From Pseudomonadota bacterium (GTDB taxonomy: Bacteria; Desulfobacterota; Anaeroferrophillalia; Anaeroferrophillales; Anaeroferrophillaceae), in assembly GCA_034660915.1 (NCBI GenBank), contig JAYEKE010000093.1, positions 1 through 64,000 on the forward strand: a DNA stretch of 64,000 bases, written 5' to 3'. Made by a program: the position numbers and the translations under genes. The notes beneath the pieces were generated by a model. That model searched no databases. It was not told the origin of the DNA and was given only the letters and a program-made list of their open reading frames with translations. Below are positions 9,364 to 18,319 of the stretch, one piece after another; position 1 is the first letter of the stretch, and each line of letters opens with the position of its first letter.

Positions 9364-10002
9364 ATGAAAAACAGTGTCATCCGGTCAAGCAAAATAATCC
9401 TGCTGTCACTGGGATTTTGCATTTGTCTGGCATCACTATCTTTGGCAGCCAAAGACTCATGCCTGGCCGAAGACATCAACTCTCTACAGGCTTATGACAT
9501 GGTAACCAACGCCAAGGAAGGAACAACATTTTTACTGGACGTTCGCACCCCGGAGGAATATCAACTGATCGGCCATGCTCCCATGGCCTATAATATTCCT
9601 GTCATGTTTTTAAGTGATGAATTCGTCGCCAAGGGCGGCCAGTTCCGCGGCAAAAAAGTAACAAAAACCCGTTACCAATATTATCTCAATCCCGATTTTG
9701 TCGCTGAAGTGGCCAAAAAATTCAAGAAAACCGACACACTGCTAGTCACCTGCCGGAGCGGCAACCGCAGCGTCCCTGCGGTAAATTTACTGGTCAAAAA
9801 TGGCTTCACCAACGTCTATAACATTCGCGATGGAGTTGAAGGCGGGAAGTTCTATGGTCAAGGGGAAAATAAGGCTTTAATGAAAAAATACAGCACTTTC
9901 TATGGCCACCGCAACCACGTGGAAGGCTGGAAGTTCTATGGTCTTCCCTACACCTATCATATGAATCCAAAATATATTTATGAACCGCATATCAAAAAAT
10001 AG
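9364..10002 (+). CDS. Exported rhodanese-domain protein
   Basis: The ATG at 9364 is chosen because AAAGGAGAC lies 7 bases before it and a clear signal peptide follows (hydrophobic IILLSLGFCICLASLSLAA). The open frame upstream is unrelated. The 212-residue product is a periplasmic rhodanese: LLDVRTPEEY, then the active-site loop CRSGNRS with Cys130, and the closing segment NVYNIRDGVEGG. Such proteins carry sulfane sulfur or bind other thiophilic groups. A long insert between residues 75 and 115 and a tyrosine-rich tail (WKFYGLPYTYHMNPKYIYEP) are additions to the basic fold. The gene ends before a bidirectional terminator. Confidence 0.88.
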   Translation: MKNSVIRSSKIILLSLGFCICLASLSLAAKDSCLAEDINSLQAYDMVTNAKEGTTFLLDVRTPEEYQLIGHAPMAYNIPVMFLSDEFVAKGGQFRGKKVTKTRYQYYLNPDFVAEVAKKFKKTDTLLVTCRSGNRSVPAVNLLVKNGFTNVYNIRDGVEGGKFYGQGENKALMKKYSTFYGHRNHVEGWKFYGLPYTYHMNPKYIYEPHIKK

Positions 10003-10063
10003 TTTCAAATCGTTGAACACATCTGCTCAATGATTAGCCGAACAGCTGTTATTTATAACTGAG

Positions 10064-10099
10064 AAAAAGGGGTATGGTTAAACCATACCCCTTTTTTTT
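10064..10099. terminator. Bidirectional intrinsic terminator
   Basis: GGGGTATGGTT (10069-10079) and AACCATACCCC (10081-10091) form a perfect stem, with A5 on the left and T8 on the right. It therefore works in both directions, serving the rhodanese gene (+) and pepA (-), which converge here. Confidence 0.9.
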
Positions 10100-10116
10100 C
10101 ATTGTTGTTCACCAAC

Positions 10117-11580
10117 TCATCCAACTGAGAGGCTTTTAACAAAGCCCGCCAACACCCGAGCCCCGAAGCCGGTGGCTCCGGGAGCGAAATACTTCCACTT
10201 CTTGCTCACAAAAGAGGGACCGGCAATATCAAGATGAGCCCAGGGAACTCCCTCCGGAACAAATTCATGGAGAAACAGGGCGCCGCGGATAGTACCACCA
10301 TAACGATCACTGCCAACATTAGCCAGGTCCGCGGCATCCGACTTCAAATCCTCCTTGTAACCGGGCTCCAGCGGCAACTGCCAGAGCATTTCTCCACTTC
10401 CTTCACCGGCTTTACGCAGCCGGTCCACCACCTGCTGATCGCCCAGCACTCCGGCAATTTTATTCCCCAGAGCCACCAGGCAAGCGCCGGTTAAGGTGGC
10501 AATGTCAACCAGATAGTCTGGTTTTAATTCAGCCGCCCGTAAAATACCGTCAACCAGCACCAGGCGGCCTTCAGCATCTGTATTTTTCACTTCCACGGAA
10601 GTCCCGTTTTTCATCGTGATAATATCACCAGGCCGCTGAGCCCGGGCATCGGGCATATTCTCCGCCAAAACAACAATTCCGGTCACCTTCACCGGCGGCT
10701 TTAACGCCGCGATAATTTCCAAAGCCCCGATAACCGCTGCGGCTCCGGCCATATCACGCTTCATTTCTTCCATGGAGGCCGGCGGTTTCAACGACAGCCC
10801 TCCGGAATCAAAAGTAATGCCTTTGCCCACCAGCACCACATGTGCCCGGCTTTCAGCCTCGGGAACATACTGCATCTGAACCATGCGCGGCGGCCTTATA
10901 CTGCCCTGACCAACAGCAATCAGGGCAGTATAACCTTCACTTTTCAATCGCGATTCATCCCAGACATCAATGGACAGTCCTGATTTTCGGGCAACTTCCA
11001 TACAGACGGAAGTCAACTCTTCCGGTCCCAGGATAGCAGCGGGCTGGTCAACCAGATCACGAACCCGGTTGACGCTGGTGCAGACAATTTCAGTTCGCTT
11101 TAAATCAGCCTCAATAGCCGCCGTATCCAAATCACCAATTACAAAAGAGATATCCGGGCACTCTCCCTGATCCTTATCCGCTTTTTTAAAGGTGGAAAAC
11201 TGGTATCCTCCCAGCAAGATACCCTCAAAAGCCTTTTTATGAAAACCTGACGAGCCAGGAGCATCCATCACCATAATAACCGGTGAAATTTTCATCTCCC
11301 TGGCCAGTACAAACGCCCGCTCAGCAGCAACTTTCACCGACTCCCAGATATTCAAGTGAGTCAAAGATCCCAGGGGAAACAGATAATCGCCGGCATCTAA
11401 ATCAGACCCGGTGAAATAAACCGGTTTCTTGATTTCTTTCCGGGCCATGAGCTTCGTTAATCGCTGACTTTGTTCATGCTCAACAAAAAATTGGTGTTTC
11501 TCGGCCAGCAGATAAACCCGCAGGCCTTTTTTTTCTGCCGGCAGAACATCGGTAATGCTCCAGGTTACAGCAACAGACAT
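10117..11580 (-). CDS. pepA: Leucyl aminopeptidase (M17)
   Basis: The 487-residue M17 metallo-aminopeptidase shows the family signature NTDAEGRL (VEVKNTDAEGRLVLVDG). Metal-site lysine and aspartates lie in VGKGITFDSGG and KRDMAGAAAVIGA. Length and C-terminal DIAGPSF match PepA. It removes N-terminal residues from peptides in the cytoplasm as a hexamer with two metal ions. A GGAG site precedes the ATG. A transposable-element fragment separates it from the upstream transporter gene, so it may still be read from the same transcript. The terminator at 10064-10099 follows. Confidence 0.95.
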   Translation of the reverse strand: MSVAVTWSITDVLPAEKKGLRVYLLAEKHQFFVEHEQSQRLTKLMARKEIKKPVYFTGSDLDAGDYLFPLGSLTHLNIWESVKVAAERAFVLAREMKISPVIMVMDAPGSSGFHKKAFEGILLGGYQFSTFKKADKDQGECPDISFVIGDLDTAAIEADLKRTEIVCTSVNRVRDLVDQPAAILGPEELTSVCMEVARKSGLSIDVWDESRLKSEGYTALIAVGQGSIRPPRMVQMQYVPEAESRAHVVLVGKGITFDSGGLSLKPPASMEEMKRDMAGAAAVIGALEIIAALKPPVKVTGIVVLAENMPDARAQRPGDIITMKNGTSVEVKNTDAEGRLVLVDGILRAAELKPDYLVDIATLTGACLVALGNKIAGVLGDQQVVDRLRKAGEGSGEMLWQLPLEPGYKEDLKSDAADLANVGSDRYGGTIRGALFLHEFVPEGVPWAHLDIAGPSFVSKKWKYFAPGATGFGARVLAGFVKSLSVG

Positions 11581-11609
11581 GTTAATTCTCCATTATTGAA
11601 AATTATTAT

Positions 11610-11729
11610 CTCAACTTTCTGAGTTGTTCTAAAAACAGCCCTGCCTGTCGGCAGACACGGCTGAAAGAAATTGACAGAGATGTTACGGCATGGCTCTCGC
11701 TCATTCTCGCCGGCCGTCCATGGCCGGCA
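11610..11729. repeat. Family A element, one-ended fragment
   Basis: The sequence begins with CTCAACTTTCTGAGTTG, the terminal inverted repeat of the elements at 20955 and 35991. It stays similar to them through GGCATGGCTCTCGCTCATTC and CGCCGGCCGTCCATGGCC. It then stops about 5 bases before the stop codon of the NSS transporter. The second end is absent and no target duplication is seen, so this is a truncated copy. Confidence 0.7.
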
Positions 11730-11734
11730 TTCCT

Positions 11735-13321
11735 TTACAGCTTCAGCCAGCCTATGGTATAGAAGAAAGCAAACAAAACCGCAACCGGGGTAATGAAACG
11801 GATGAAGATCCCCCATAATGAAGCCAGAGTAAAAACATGAACCGGGGCGTTGTGTGATGGATCATCCTTAAGCCCGGCCAGCAGGCTGAAAAGATGAACA
11901 TCGGCAAAGTTGGTTGATCCATGTCGAATCTCATTCACTGCCTGCCGGGGACCCCAGATCCAGCCGACAAACAGGGAAATAAACAAACCGCCCAAGGGCA
12001 GCAGCCAATTAGATGAAAGGTTGTCCATTACATCAAAAAATGAACCTTTTGAAACCCCAAAAACCACCAGAAATATTTGGTGCAGCCATTCGATATGTTC
12101 CCAACCGGTGACACTGATAGCACTCAAACAGCCAATCAGGAAGGTGATAAAACCAAAAACAATGGTCGCCCGCGGTCGGGTCCAGCCTTTTTCATCGACA
12201 AAATAGGCAATAACCACTTCCAGCAGACTGATCCCGGAAGTCAGCGCCGCAACCAGCAGCAGTATAAAGAAAACCGCCGCCCATAAAGCCCCCAGGGGAA
12301 TCTGGTTAAAAACCGTCGGCAATACCTGAAAAACCAGACCAGGACCGGCATCGGGTTGAAAACCCTGGGCAAAAACAGCTGGGAAAATAGCCAGACCGGC
12401 CATCAGGGCAATCAACGTATCCAGCCCGGCGATGGACAGGGTGGCGATAAAAAGATTCTGTTTTTTATCCACATAACTGCCATAGGTAGTCATGGCCCCC
12501 ATTCCCAGACTGAGAGTGAAGAAAGCATGACCAAGAGCCTGAAGAATACTGTTGGCATTAATTTTACTGAAATCAGGGCTCAGGTAAAATTGAACCCCGG
12601 CTATCGCTCCCGGCAGGGTTACCCCCCTGACAATCAACGCCACCAACAGGAAAAAAAGTATCGGCATCAGGATTTTAGACCAGCGTTCAATCCCGGACCG
12701 TACCCCTTTATAGACAATTACCATACACATGAGCATAAAAACAGCATGGCAACCGATGGCCCAGACCGGGTTGCTAATAAATTGGCCAAAATGACCGGCA
12801 GCCGCATCAACACTGTTGAAACCCAACTGCCCGGTCAAAGCCTGCCAGACATAGCCAATGGTCCAACCGGCCACGACGCTGTAAAATGAAAGGATGGTAA
12901 AACCAGCCAATACCCCCATAGCCCCGACAACCGTCCAGCTATAACGAAAGATGGCAAAACCCAGGAGCAAAATAACCACCGCCCAGCCGTAATCCTGAAA
13001 AACCAGCAAAAATACCCCGGAAAGAACCAGCAACGCCCCAATCAGATGAGCCAGTGTGGATGAATCAGGAGTAATTTTTTTAAAAGCACCGACTGGATTA
13101 AGCTGGGTATGGCGTCCCAGGGACAATTCACAGAGCATAACCGGCAGGCCGATAATGGCAATACAGATAAGATAGACCAGAACAAAGGCTCCCCCACCAT
13201 TTTCACCGGTGATATAGGGAAATTTCCAGATATTGCCAAGGCCAACCGCTGAACCGGCAGCAGCCAGGACAAAGCCTAAGTTACTGCCCCAGTGTTCCCG
13301 TTTTACCTCTGTTTTTTCCAT
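11735..13321 (-). CDS. Neurotransmitter:sodium symporter family transporter
   Basis: A 528-residue protein with about 12 membrane segments. The N-terminal signature REHWGSNLGFVLAAAGSAVGLGNIWKFP is diagnostic of the NSS/SNF family (LeuT, TnaT, MhsT); the GSAVGLGN stretch forms the sodium and substrate site of TM1. ENGGGAFVLVYL follows as in TM2. Bacterial members take up amino acids with sodium. The gene lies 15 bp after the HD-hydrolase gene and upstream of pepA. Uptake of amino acids beside a peptidase is suggestive but not proof of joint use. A family A fragment ends just behind its stop codon. Confidence 0.93.
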   Translation of the reverse strand: MEKTEVKREHWGSNLGFVLAAAGSAVGLGNIWKFPYITGENGGGAFVLVYLICIAIIGLPVMLCELSLGRHTQLNPVGAFKKITPDSSTLAHLIGALLVLSGVFLLVFQDYGWAVVILLLGFAIFRYSWTVVGAMGVLAGFTILSFYSVVAGWTIGYVWQALTGQLGFNSVDAAAGHFGQFISNPVWAIGCHAVFMLMCMVIVYKGVRSGIERWSKILMPILFFLLVALIVRGVTLPGAIAGVQFYLSPDFSKINANSILQALGHAFFTLSLGMGAMTTYGSYVDKKQNLFIATLSIAGLDTLIALMAGLAIFPAVFAQGFQPDAGPGLVFQVLPTVFNQIPLGALWAAVFFILLLVAALTSGISLLEVVIAYFVDEKGWTRPRATIVFGFITFLIGCLSAISVTGWEHIEWLHQIFLVVFGVSKGSFFDVMDNLSSNWLLPLGGLFISLFVGWIWGPRQAVNEIRHGSTNFADVHLFSLLAGLKDDPSHNAPVHVFTLASLWGIFIRFITPVAVLFAFFYTIGWLKL

Positions 13322-13335
13322 TGTCTTTTTTCCCT

Positions 13336-13908
13336 CTATTTCCCGTTAATCCACCAGGATTCATCATCGTCTTCAAACCACCAGGATGACCAATCGGTAC
13401 AAAGGATGGCCTGGGCCAGTTCGATTGCCGCATCGGTTTTCAACCGCTTAATAGCAATGGGAATCCAGTCTGCAGAATATTTATTCCCCAAGTCCTGACA
13501 TTCACGCAGCAGCAAAATCAACTCAAGCTGATCTGCATCATTGGCCAACTGTGATTCAAGGGTTTTCTTGTCGTTAAACTCCTGGAATAAAGATTCCATT
13601 TCCTCGCCAAAGGGAAGCGGCCGGCAGATATCCGCCATTGCCCTCGTTTCATCAGACTGGACATACTTTTTATTAACATAATTCAAATCTCCGGTCCGGG
13701 TTTCCACCAGGTCATGGAACAGGCACATCTTCAGTAAGCGGTTTTCATCGATACCATCAACCATCTTGGCCAGGGCAAAAGCAATGTATAGCGTCCGGCA
13801 GGTATGCTCAGCTACTGACTCGCTTCCCGAACCCAGAAACTGCAGTCCACTTCGTGGCGTCCGTTTGAGCATCCCTACTTCAAAAAGAAATTTGGCTAAC
13901 TTTTTCAT
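13336..13908 (-). CDS. HD-domain hydrolase, YfbR/HDDC2-like
   Basis: The ATG at 13908 gives 190 residues beginning MKKLAKFLFEVGML. A start at 13944 would run into the upstream gene. The HD-superfamily metal ligands are visible: SVAEHT, then CLFHDLVE, and a late DADQLE. This is the layout of 5'-deoxynucleotidase YfbR and human HDDC2. The likely reaction is dephosphorylation of nucleoside monophosphates, which is inferred from family. A tail rich in Trp, Asp and Glu (SSWWFEDDDESWW) is extra. The gene is part of the rplS-yraN cluster. Confidence 0.85.
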   Translation of the reverse strand: MKKLAKFLFEVGMLKRTPRSGLQFLGSGSESVAEHTCRTLYIAFALAKMVDGIDENRLLKMCLFHDLVETRTGDLNYVNKKYVQSDETRAMADICRPLPFGEEMESLFQEFNDKKTLESQLANDADQLELILLLRECQDLGNKYSADWIPIAIKRLKTDAAIELAQAILCTDWSSWWFEDDDESWWINGK

Positions 13909-13915
13909 CTGCCTG

Positions 13916-14203
13916 CTAAAAGATCTTAAGGGCTTCCAACTCACGCAATCGTGACTGAACCAGGCTTTTCTTGATTGTTGCCGCCTGATATTTCATTTCA
14001 TCCCCTTCTTCGATGGCTGCTTCTATCTCCTTATCCAGTTTTTCCAGGCCGGCAAACATCCTGGAATAGGATTCCCGCAATTGGGAAGTCACCTGATCAA
14101 GCTCTCCATCAACATCACTCATCAATTCAGTCATCCACTGGTTATCTTCCACATCATAAGCTAATTTATCTTCATGACCCTGTTTTTTATCCTTATCTTT
14201 CAT
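13916..14203 (-). CDS. Small acidic coiled-coil protein, unknown
   Basis: The ATG at 14203 is preferred because ACGGAGG lies 6 bases before it. It gives 95 residues. The first 25 are charged and lysine-rich (MKDKDKKQGHEDK), and residues about 30-90 are a continuous helix with heptad-like spacing (ELDQVTSQLRESY, LEKLDKEIEAAIEEG). No cysteine, signal or membrane segment is seen, and I do not recognise a family. It lies between yraN, whose end it slightly precedes, and the HD hydrolase, with only 7 bases to the latter, so it is co-expressed with them. Confidence 0.7.
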   Translation of the reverse strand: MKDKDKKQGHEDKLAYDVEDNQWMTELMSDVDGELDQVTSQLRESYSRMFAGLEKLDKEIEAAIEEGDEMKYQAATIKKSLVQSRLRELEALKIF

Positions 14204-14217
14204 CAAAGCCTCCGTTT

Positions 14218-14577
14218 TTAATCCAGGGAAAAAGCTGCCGGCAACCATTCTATCTCCGGCTTACCGGTGGGTGATTTGGTAATTGCCACCACATCAAAAC
14301 GGATATCCATTGTCACCTCCTGATTGCCAAGGTACCAGGATGCAACTTTGGCAATTTTATGCTGTTTCGTCCAGGCCACTGCCTCCTGGGGCAAACCATA
14401 TTCTTTGGAACTTCTGGTTTTTACCTCACAAAATACCAGACAATCACTGTCCCGGGCAATTATATCAATTTCCCCCAGAGGACAGCGATAATTACGGCAG
14501 ATAATCCGCAACCCATGGGATTGCAAATAGTCAGCCGCTTGTGATTCTCCCCATTTTCCCAATGTCTGACGTTGCAT
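14218..14577 (-). CDS. yraN: YraN family (UPF0102) endonuclease-like protein
   Basis: A 119-residue member of UPF0102. The restriction-endonuclease-like core is plain: GKWGESQAADYL, then GEIDIIARD and FCEVKTRSS carry the E-D-ExK residues. KIAKVASWYL and DIRFDVVAI complete the fold. The activity in cells is not established. YraN genes commonly follow rnhB, as this one does here with a 14-bp gap. Confidence 0.93.
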   Translation of the reverse strand: MQRQTLGKWGESQAADYLQSHGLRIICRNYRCPLGEIDIIARDSDCLVFCEVKTRSSKEYGLPQEAVAWTKQHKIAKVASWYLGNQEVTMDIRFDVVAITKSPTGKPEIEWLPAAFSLD

Positions 14578-14591
14578 TCTATATAGCCGTA

Positions 14592-15203
14592 TCAGTTTAC
14601 CTTTTGTTCTTTCAGTCTGAAACTCCGGCGATGGACAGGAGATAAACCGTAAAGATTTACGGCTTGGCGATGGACCTCAGTGCCATAACCTTTATGGCGA
14701 TCAAAACCATAAAGCGGATAACGGCGATGGTAAAATTGCATAATCCGATCACGAACTACCTTGGCAATGATCGAAGCCGCAGCCACCACCTGGCAACAGG
14801 AATCTCCTTTCACCAGCGGGTACTGACAAAGGGGAAAAGGCAAACGCTGACGACCGTCAACCACCACCAGATCAGGAAAAATATTTGTATGATTGATGGC
14901 CTTTACCATTGCCAGAAACGTTGCCTGGAGAATATTTATCTCGTCGATTTCAGCCGGGGATACAACTCCTATCCCGAAAGCACAGGCCTTGCTGACAATA
15001 GCACTAAAAAGCTCTTCCCTCCGAGCGGAAGAAAGAGCTTTTGAATCATTGACCCCGGCAAGATAGACTTCCGGTGACAAAATAACGGCAGCAGCCACCA
15101 CCGGGCCCGCCAGCGGACCCCGACCCGCTTCATCAACACCAAGAATATACCGGTATCCCAACCGGTGAAAACATTTCTGAAGTCCCCTCGGGGCAGTGGT
15201 CAT
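14592..15203 (-). CDS. rnhB: Ribonuclease HII
   Basis: The 203-residue enzyme has the type 2 RNase H signature GVDEAGRGPLAGPVVAAAV with the first catalytic Asp and Glu. VVVDGRQRLPF holds the third acidic residue. KGDSCCQVVAAASIIAKVVRD and YGFDRHKGYGT are the conserved C-terminal blocks. It cuts the RNA strand of RNA-DNA hybrids and starts removal of single ribonucleotides from DNA. It is located between rplS and yraN, the usual neighbourhood. Confidence 0.96.
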   Translation of the reverse strand: MTTAPRGLQKCFHRLGYRYILGVDEAGRGPLAGPVVAAAVILSPEVYLAGVNDSKALSSARREELFSAIVSKACAFGIGVVSPAEIDEINILQATFLAMVKAINHTNIFPDLVVVDGRQRLPFPLCQYPLVKGDSCCQVVAAASIIAKVVRDRIMQFYHRRYPLYGFDRHKGYGTEVHRQAVNLYGLSPVHRRSFRLKEQKVN

Positions 15204-15248
15204 CTTTGGCCAATCAATGGAATAACCTGCTTAAAAACAGCTTATTAT

Positions 15249-15590
15249 TTACCTGATGGTTTTGATCCTTGCCGCTTTCCCTCGCAGGGCTCTCATGTAA
15301 TACAGCTTAGCTCGCCGTACCCGGCCACGGGCAACCACCTCTATTTTATCAACCAACGGCGTATGAAGCGGGAAGGTTCGTTCAACCCCAATACCAGCGG
15401 ATACCTTGCGGACAGTAAAGGTTTCCCGGTTTGATTCGCCCTGACGCCGGAGAACAAAACCCTGAAATATCTGGATGCGCTCTTTTTCTCCCTCACGGAT
15501 TTTAACATGCACCTTAACCGTGTCACCGGCCTTGAAAGGCGGCACATCCATCCTTAAAAAATCTTGTTCAAGCTGCTGTATCTGGTTCAT
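15249..15590 (-). CDS. rplS: 50S ribosomal protein L19
   Basis: A protein of 113 residues, the normal length of bL19. Recognised by [21 protein letters not shown], then [10 protein letters not shown] and the C-terminal [19 protein letters not shown]. It sits at the 30S-50S interface. A strong AAAGGAG site stands 11 bases before the ATG. It follows the trmD/SPOUT genes, but a hairpin repeat fills the 260 bp in between. Confidence 0.97.
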   Translation of the reverse strand: MNQIQQLEQDFLRMDVPPFKAGDTVKVHVKIREGEKERIQIFQGFVLRRQGESNRETFTVRKVSAGIGVERTFPLHTPLVDKIEVVARGRVRRAKLYYMRALRGKAARIKTIR

Positions 15591-15642
15591 TTTACTAACT
15601 TCTCCTTTTCCGATAAATTGTCTGCACCTCTGGCAAACAGTA

Positions 15643-15810
15643 ACTAAATTGAGCTATTAGCTTTTAGCCGTTAGCTATTAGTTTAATGATTAAAGGGATT
15701 TCACTATATACATACAGTCACCTGTTGGGTGCTGTGTATTATTAACCTAAAACGCTAATTTTACTCAGCTAAATACTAAGAGCTGATTGCTTAACATAGG
15801 AGCAATTATG
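15643..15810. repeat. TTAGC-rich palindromic element, family C, copy 1
   Basis: The left arm has tandem 7-8 base words (GCTATTAGC, TTTTAGCC, GTTAGC, TATTAG). The right arm carries degenerate complements (CAGCTAAAT, AGAGCTGATTGC). The centre TACATACAGTCACC / GGGTGCTGTGTA is itself a hairpin. It is similar in arms and centre to 36515-36703. It fills the gap between the SPOUT methyltransferase gene and rplS. Confidence 0.5.
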
Positions 15811-15851
15811 TCCTAAAAATAGCTTCCGCCACAACTTTTCAAAAATCCATC

Positions 15852-16415
15852 TCAACGACCCAGCAATCGGTCAACTGCTATCGCCACCGCCGCCCGGACC
15901 GGTAAGTGGTTATAGATACCCCCGGTCTGAATAGGCTCCAGCTGGTAATCAGCCTGCTGCCGCAACTTCCTGCTGATTCCGTGAGCGGTGCCAAACAGCA
16001 ATAGATAACGGCCTTGCCGCTGTTCAAGACGCCGACGAAACAACTCAAAACTCAGCTCAGAGCCAGTTTTTCTGGCACTGGTGGAAACGGTAAAAACCGG
16101 ACCGGAAGTATCGCTGTATAATGCCTGTACTACCTCTTCCAGGCTAGCTGCCAACCTGATTTTAGACAATGCCAGTTTCCGGTCAGGATTGTGGCGGGAA
16201 CCAGCACCACAGGTCCAGTGTTCAACAATATCCCTGACCAGTTGTTGCTGCTCGGGGATTGGCGTCACCACCCACACGTCCCCGGTTTCATAAGTTATGG
16301 CAATCCGGGCCAGATCATGAAGATCCAAGTTGGTTACCGCGGCGGATATCTCGTTACCATCCTTATCTTCAACCGGATAATGTAACAATACCGGATAAAG
16401 TGACGATCCAGTCAC
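15852..16415 (-). CDS. SPOUT-class RNA methyltransferase (PF09936 type)
   Basis: This 187-residue protein matches the small SPOUT family found in trmD-rplS clusters of Thermotogae and deltaproteobacteria. The start LYPVLLHYPVEDKDG, the block TNLDLHDLARIAITY, and HWTCGAGSRHNPDRK are the family marks. LLLFGTAHGIS forms the trefoil-knot SAM site and GIYNHLPVRAAVAIA the C-terminal part. A substrate in rRNA or tRNA is likely but not known. It starts within a few bases of the trmD stop, so it is translated with trmD. Confidence 0.85.
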   Translation of the reverse strand: MTGSSLYPVLLHYPVEDKDGNEISAAVTNLDLHDLARIAITYETGDVWVVTPIPEQQQLVRDIVEHWTCGAGSRHNPDRKLALSKIRLAASLEEVVQALYSDTSGPVFTVSTSARKTGSELSFELFRRRLEQRQGRYLLLFGTAHGISRKLRQQADYQLEPIQTGGIYNHLPVRAAVAIAVDRLLGR

Positions 16416-16420
16416 AACTG

Positions 16421-17155
16421 TTACTTCTCTCTGTCAGCCTTCCAACCGGATAAAAGTCTTTTTTCGGTCGGGGAAAGCGCGATATTTTCCAGAAGATCAG
16501 GTCGGCGGCAAAAGGTCCGCCACAATGCCTGCTGCCGGCGCCACTCGCTGATCTGCTGGTGATGCCCTGAACGCAGGACATCGGGAACCGCCATTCCCTC
16601 AAACTCCGCCGGCCTGGTATAGTGGGGATATTCCAGTAATGGAGAAAAACTTTCCTCAGCCAGCGATTCGGCAGAGCCAAGAACTCCGGGCAGCAGTCGC
16701 ACCACTGCGTCGATAATCACCATGGCCGGCAATTCACCACCAGTCAGGACGTAATCGCCAATGCTGATTTCACGATCCACATGCGAGCGGATGCGTTCAT
16801 CAACTCCCTCATAATGACCGCAAAAAAAGATTAATCGATTTTCCTCGACTAGCTCGGCAGCCATCTCCTGGGAAAAAATATCTCCCTGGGGGGAAGTAAG
16901 AATAACGGAGGCCGGACGATCTCCATCCCGAAGGGATTGAATCGCCCGAATAGCCGGCTCAGGCCGCATAACCATCCCCGCACCACCACCATATGGGTAA
17001 TCATCCACCACCCGATGACGATCATGGCAGAAATCCCTGAGGTTGTGAAGCTGCAAAGAAACCAGTTGCCGCTCCATAGCCCGCCGGATTATGCTTTCGC
17101 CAAAAGGGGAAACAAACATGTCAGGAAAAATAGTTACTACATCAATATGTATCAT
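16421..17155 (-). CDS. trmD: tRNA (guanine37-N1)-methyltransferase
   Basis: The start ATG at 17155 (MIHIDVVTIFPDMF) is the family start and lies 8 bases after the rimM stop; an upstream in-frame start at 17197 would overlap rimM. This gives 244 residues. The SPOUT knot is visible in FFCGHYEGVDERI and SIGDYVLTGGELPAMVIIDA. PYGGGAGMVMRPEP lies in the tRNA-binding region. It methylates G37 of tRNAs to prevent +1 frameshifting. It stands in the classical rpsP-rimM-trmD order. Confidence 0.96.
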   Translation of the reverse strand: MIHIDVVTIFPDMFVSPFGESIIRRAMERQLVSLQLHNLRDFCHDRHRVVDDYPYGGGAGMVMRPEPAIRAIQSLRDGDRPASVILTSPQGDIFSQEMAAELVEENRLIFFCGHYEGVDERIRSHVDREISIGDYVLTGGELPAMVIIDAVVRLLPGVLGSAESLAEESFSPLLEYPHYTRPAEFEGMAVPDVLRSGHHQQISEWRRQQALWRTFCRRPDLLENIALSPTEKRLLSGWKADREK

Positions 17156-17162
17156 GCCTGGC

Positions 17163-17687
17163 CTAAGCCTCTTCGCGCAAAGTCCGGGGATCAACAACCA
17201 TACTTCCCGCCGATATATCTATGTTGACAATGAACGGTGAAACAGCCGGGATAAGCAGCTCTTCATCAGACTCTCCCCGGATACAATACACATCATGAAA
17301 TCCGGTCGGTAGAATTTCAACCAATTCTCCCAGATAAACCCCGGATATATCCCTGACCGTCAACCCCAACAGCTGGAAATGATAATATTCATCATTATCC
17401 AGTGGGGGTAAATCATCTGCGCGAATCACCACCTCCGCTTTTATCAGCGGAGCCACCGCATCCAGATCCGAATATCCTTTCACCCTGAAAAGATATCCCC
17501 CCGATACCCGCCGACCACCATGGAAAACCGCCGGCATCAGGCGCCCGTCCGCAAACCGCAGGTGAATACCGGGAAGCGTCAGGTTATCGGGGGTTTCACC
17601 CGACAAAACAATCTTTATCTCACCACGAAGCCCGTGAGTCTTGACAATTTTTCCCAGCACCTGCCAGGAACACTTTTTATTCAACAA
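17163..17687 (-). CDS. rimM: Ribosome maturation factor RimM
   Basis: The product has 174 residues. [15 protein letters not shown] is the RimM N-terminal block. [11 protein letters not shown] and [16 protein letters not shown] form the C-terminal PRC-barrel. It binds S19 and assists 30S maturation. No ATG fits: the frame opens with TTG at 17687 or 17684, within the last codons of khpA. That indicates a TTG start and coupling to khpA translation. Confidence 0.93.
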   Translation of the reverse strand: MLNKKCSWQVLGKIVKTHGLRGEIKIVLSGETPDNLTLPGIHLRFADGRLMPAVFHGGRRVSGGYLFRVKGYSDLDAVAPLIKAEVVIRADDLPPLDNDEYYHFQLLGLTVRDISGVYLGELVEILPTGFHDVYCIRGESDEELLIPAVSPFIVNIDISAGSMVVDPRTLREEA

Positions 17688-17910
17688 TCTCTAAAATACT
17701 TTTCTTGCCCAGCTTAGCCGATGATGCCCCCAGGATTGTGCGCATCGCCCGAGCTGTTTTTCCCTGCCGGCCAATTACCTTGCCCAGATCAGTTTTGGCC
17801 ACCGACAGTTCCAGCGTTATAGCACTTTCCCCTTCAACCTCAGTCACTTTAACCTCTTCAGGGTTGTCCACCAGAGCTTTAGCAAGATATTCGACCAAAT
17901 CTTTCAGCAT
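17677..17910 (-). CDS. khpA: KH-domain RNA-binding protein KhpA
   Basis: A 77-residue single type II KH domain. The GxxG loop is GRQG in [19 protein letters not shown]. The start [20 protein letters not shown] is typical of KhpA/YlqC. KhpA binds RNA, often with KhpB/Jag. It stands between rpsP and rimM as in most bacteria. A GGAGGAG site lies 6 bases before the ATG. Confidence 0.95.
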   Translation of the reverse strand: MLKDLVEYLAKALVDNPEEVKVTEVEGESAITLELSVAKTDLGKVIGRQGKTARAMRTILGASSAKLGKKSILEIVE

Positions 17911-18040
17911 GGCTTCTCCTCCACTTGCATCTAAGTGCTGTCTCTCTGCTTACCCCCGAGCCACATAGGCTTCCAAAAATTCCGGGGAATAACCAACAAA
18001 ACAGTAGTTCTACCAACAGGCAAAAATGGTTACTCCTGAT

Positions 18041-18286
18041 TTATTCCTGAGGAGCAGATCTTCTAATCAAATTAGCCACTACAGCAGTGGGCAGCGCCCC
18101 TTTGCCCAACCAGTAGTCCACTTTATCCATTTTCATGGTGATTTCACTTGGTTCTTTACGAGGATCATAGGTCCCCAGCACTTCGATGAAACGCCCATCA
18201 CGGGGAGCTTCTGAGTCAGCTACCACGATACGGTAAAAAGGCTTTTTCTTTGCGCCTCTACGGGTTAATCTGATTCTTACTGCCAT
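18041..18286 (-). CDS. rpsP: 30S ribosomal protein S16
   Basis: The protein is 81 residues long, the normal bS16 length. It starts [21 protein letters not shown] and contains [20 protein letters not shown]. It supports 30S assembly. AAAGGAG lies upstream of the ATG. The gene begins 33 bases after the end of ffh and leads the rimM-trmD cluster. Confidence 0.98.
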   Translation of the reverse strand: MAVRIRLTRRGAKKKPFYRIVVADSEAPRDGRFIEVLGTYDPRKEPSEITMKMDKVDYWLGKGALPTAVVANLIRRSAPQE

Positions 18287-18319
18287 TGGCTTTCTTCTCC
18301 TTTGAGTTACTGATTGGGT

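Noticed and set aside
12356-12889. 177-codon frame on the + strand
   Set aside because: It is the complement of the NSS transporter gene, whose family signatures are clear; the frame has low complexity and no motif.
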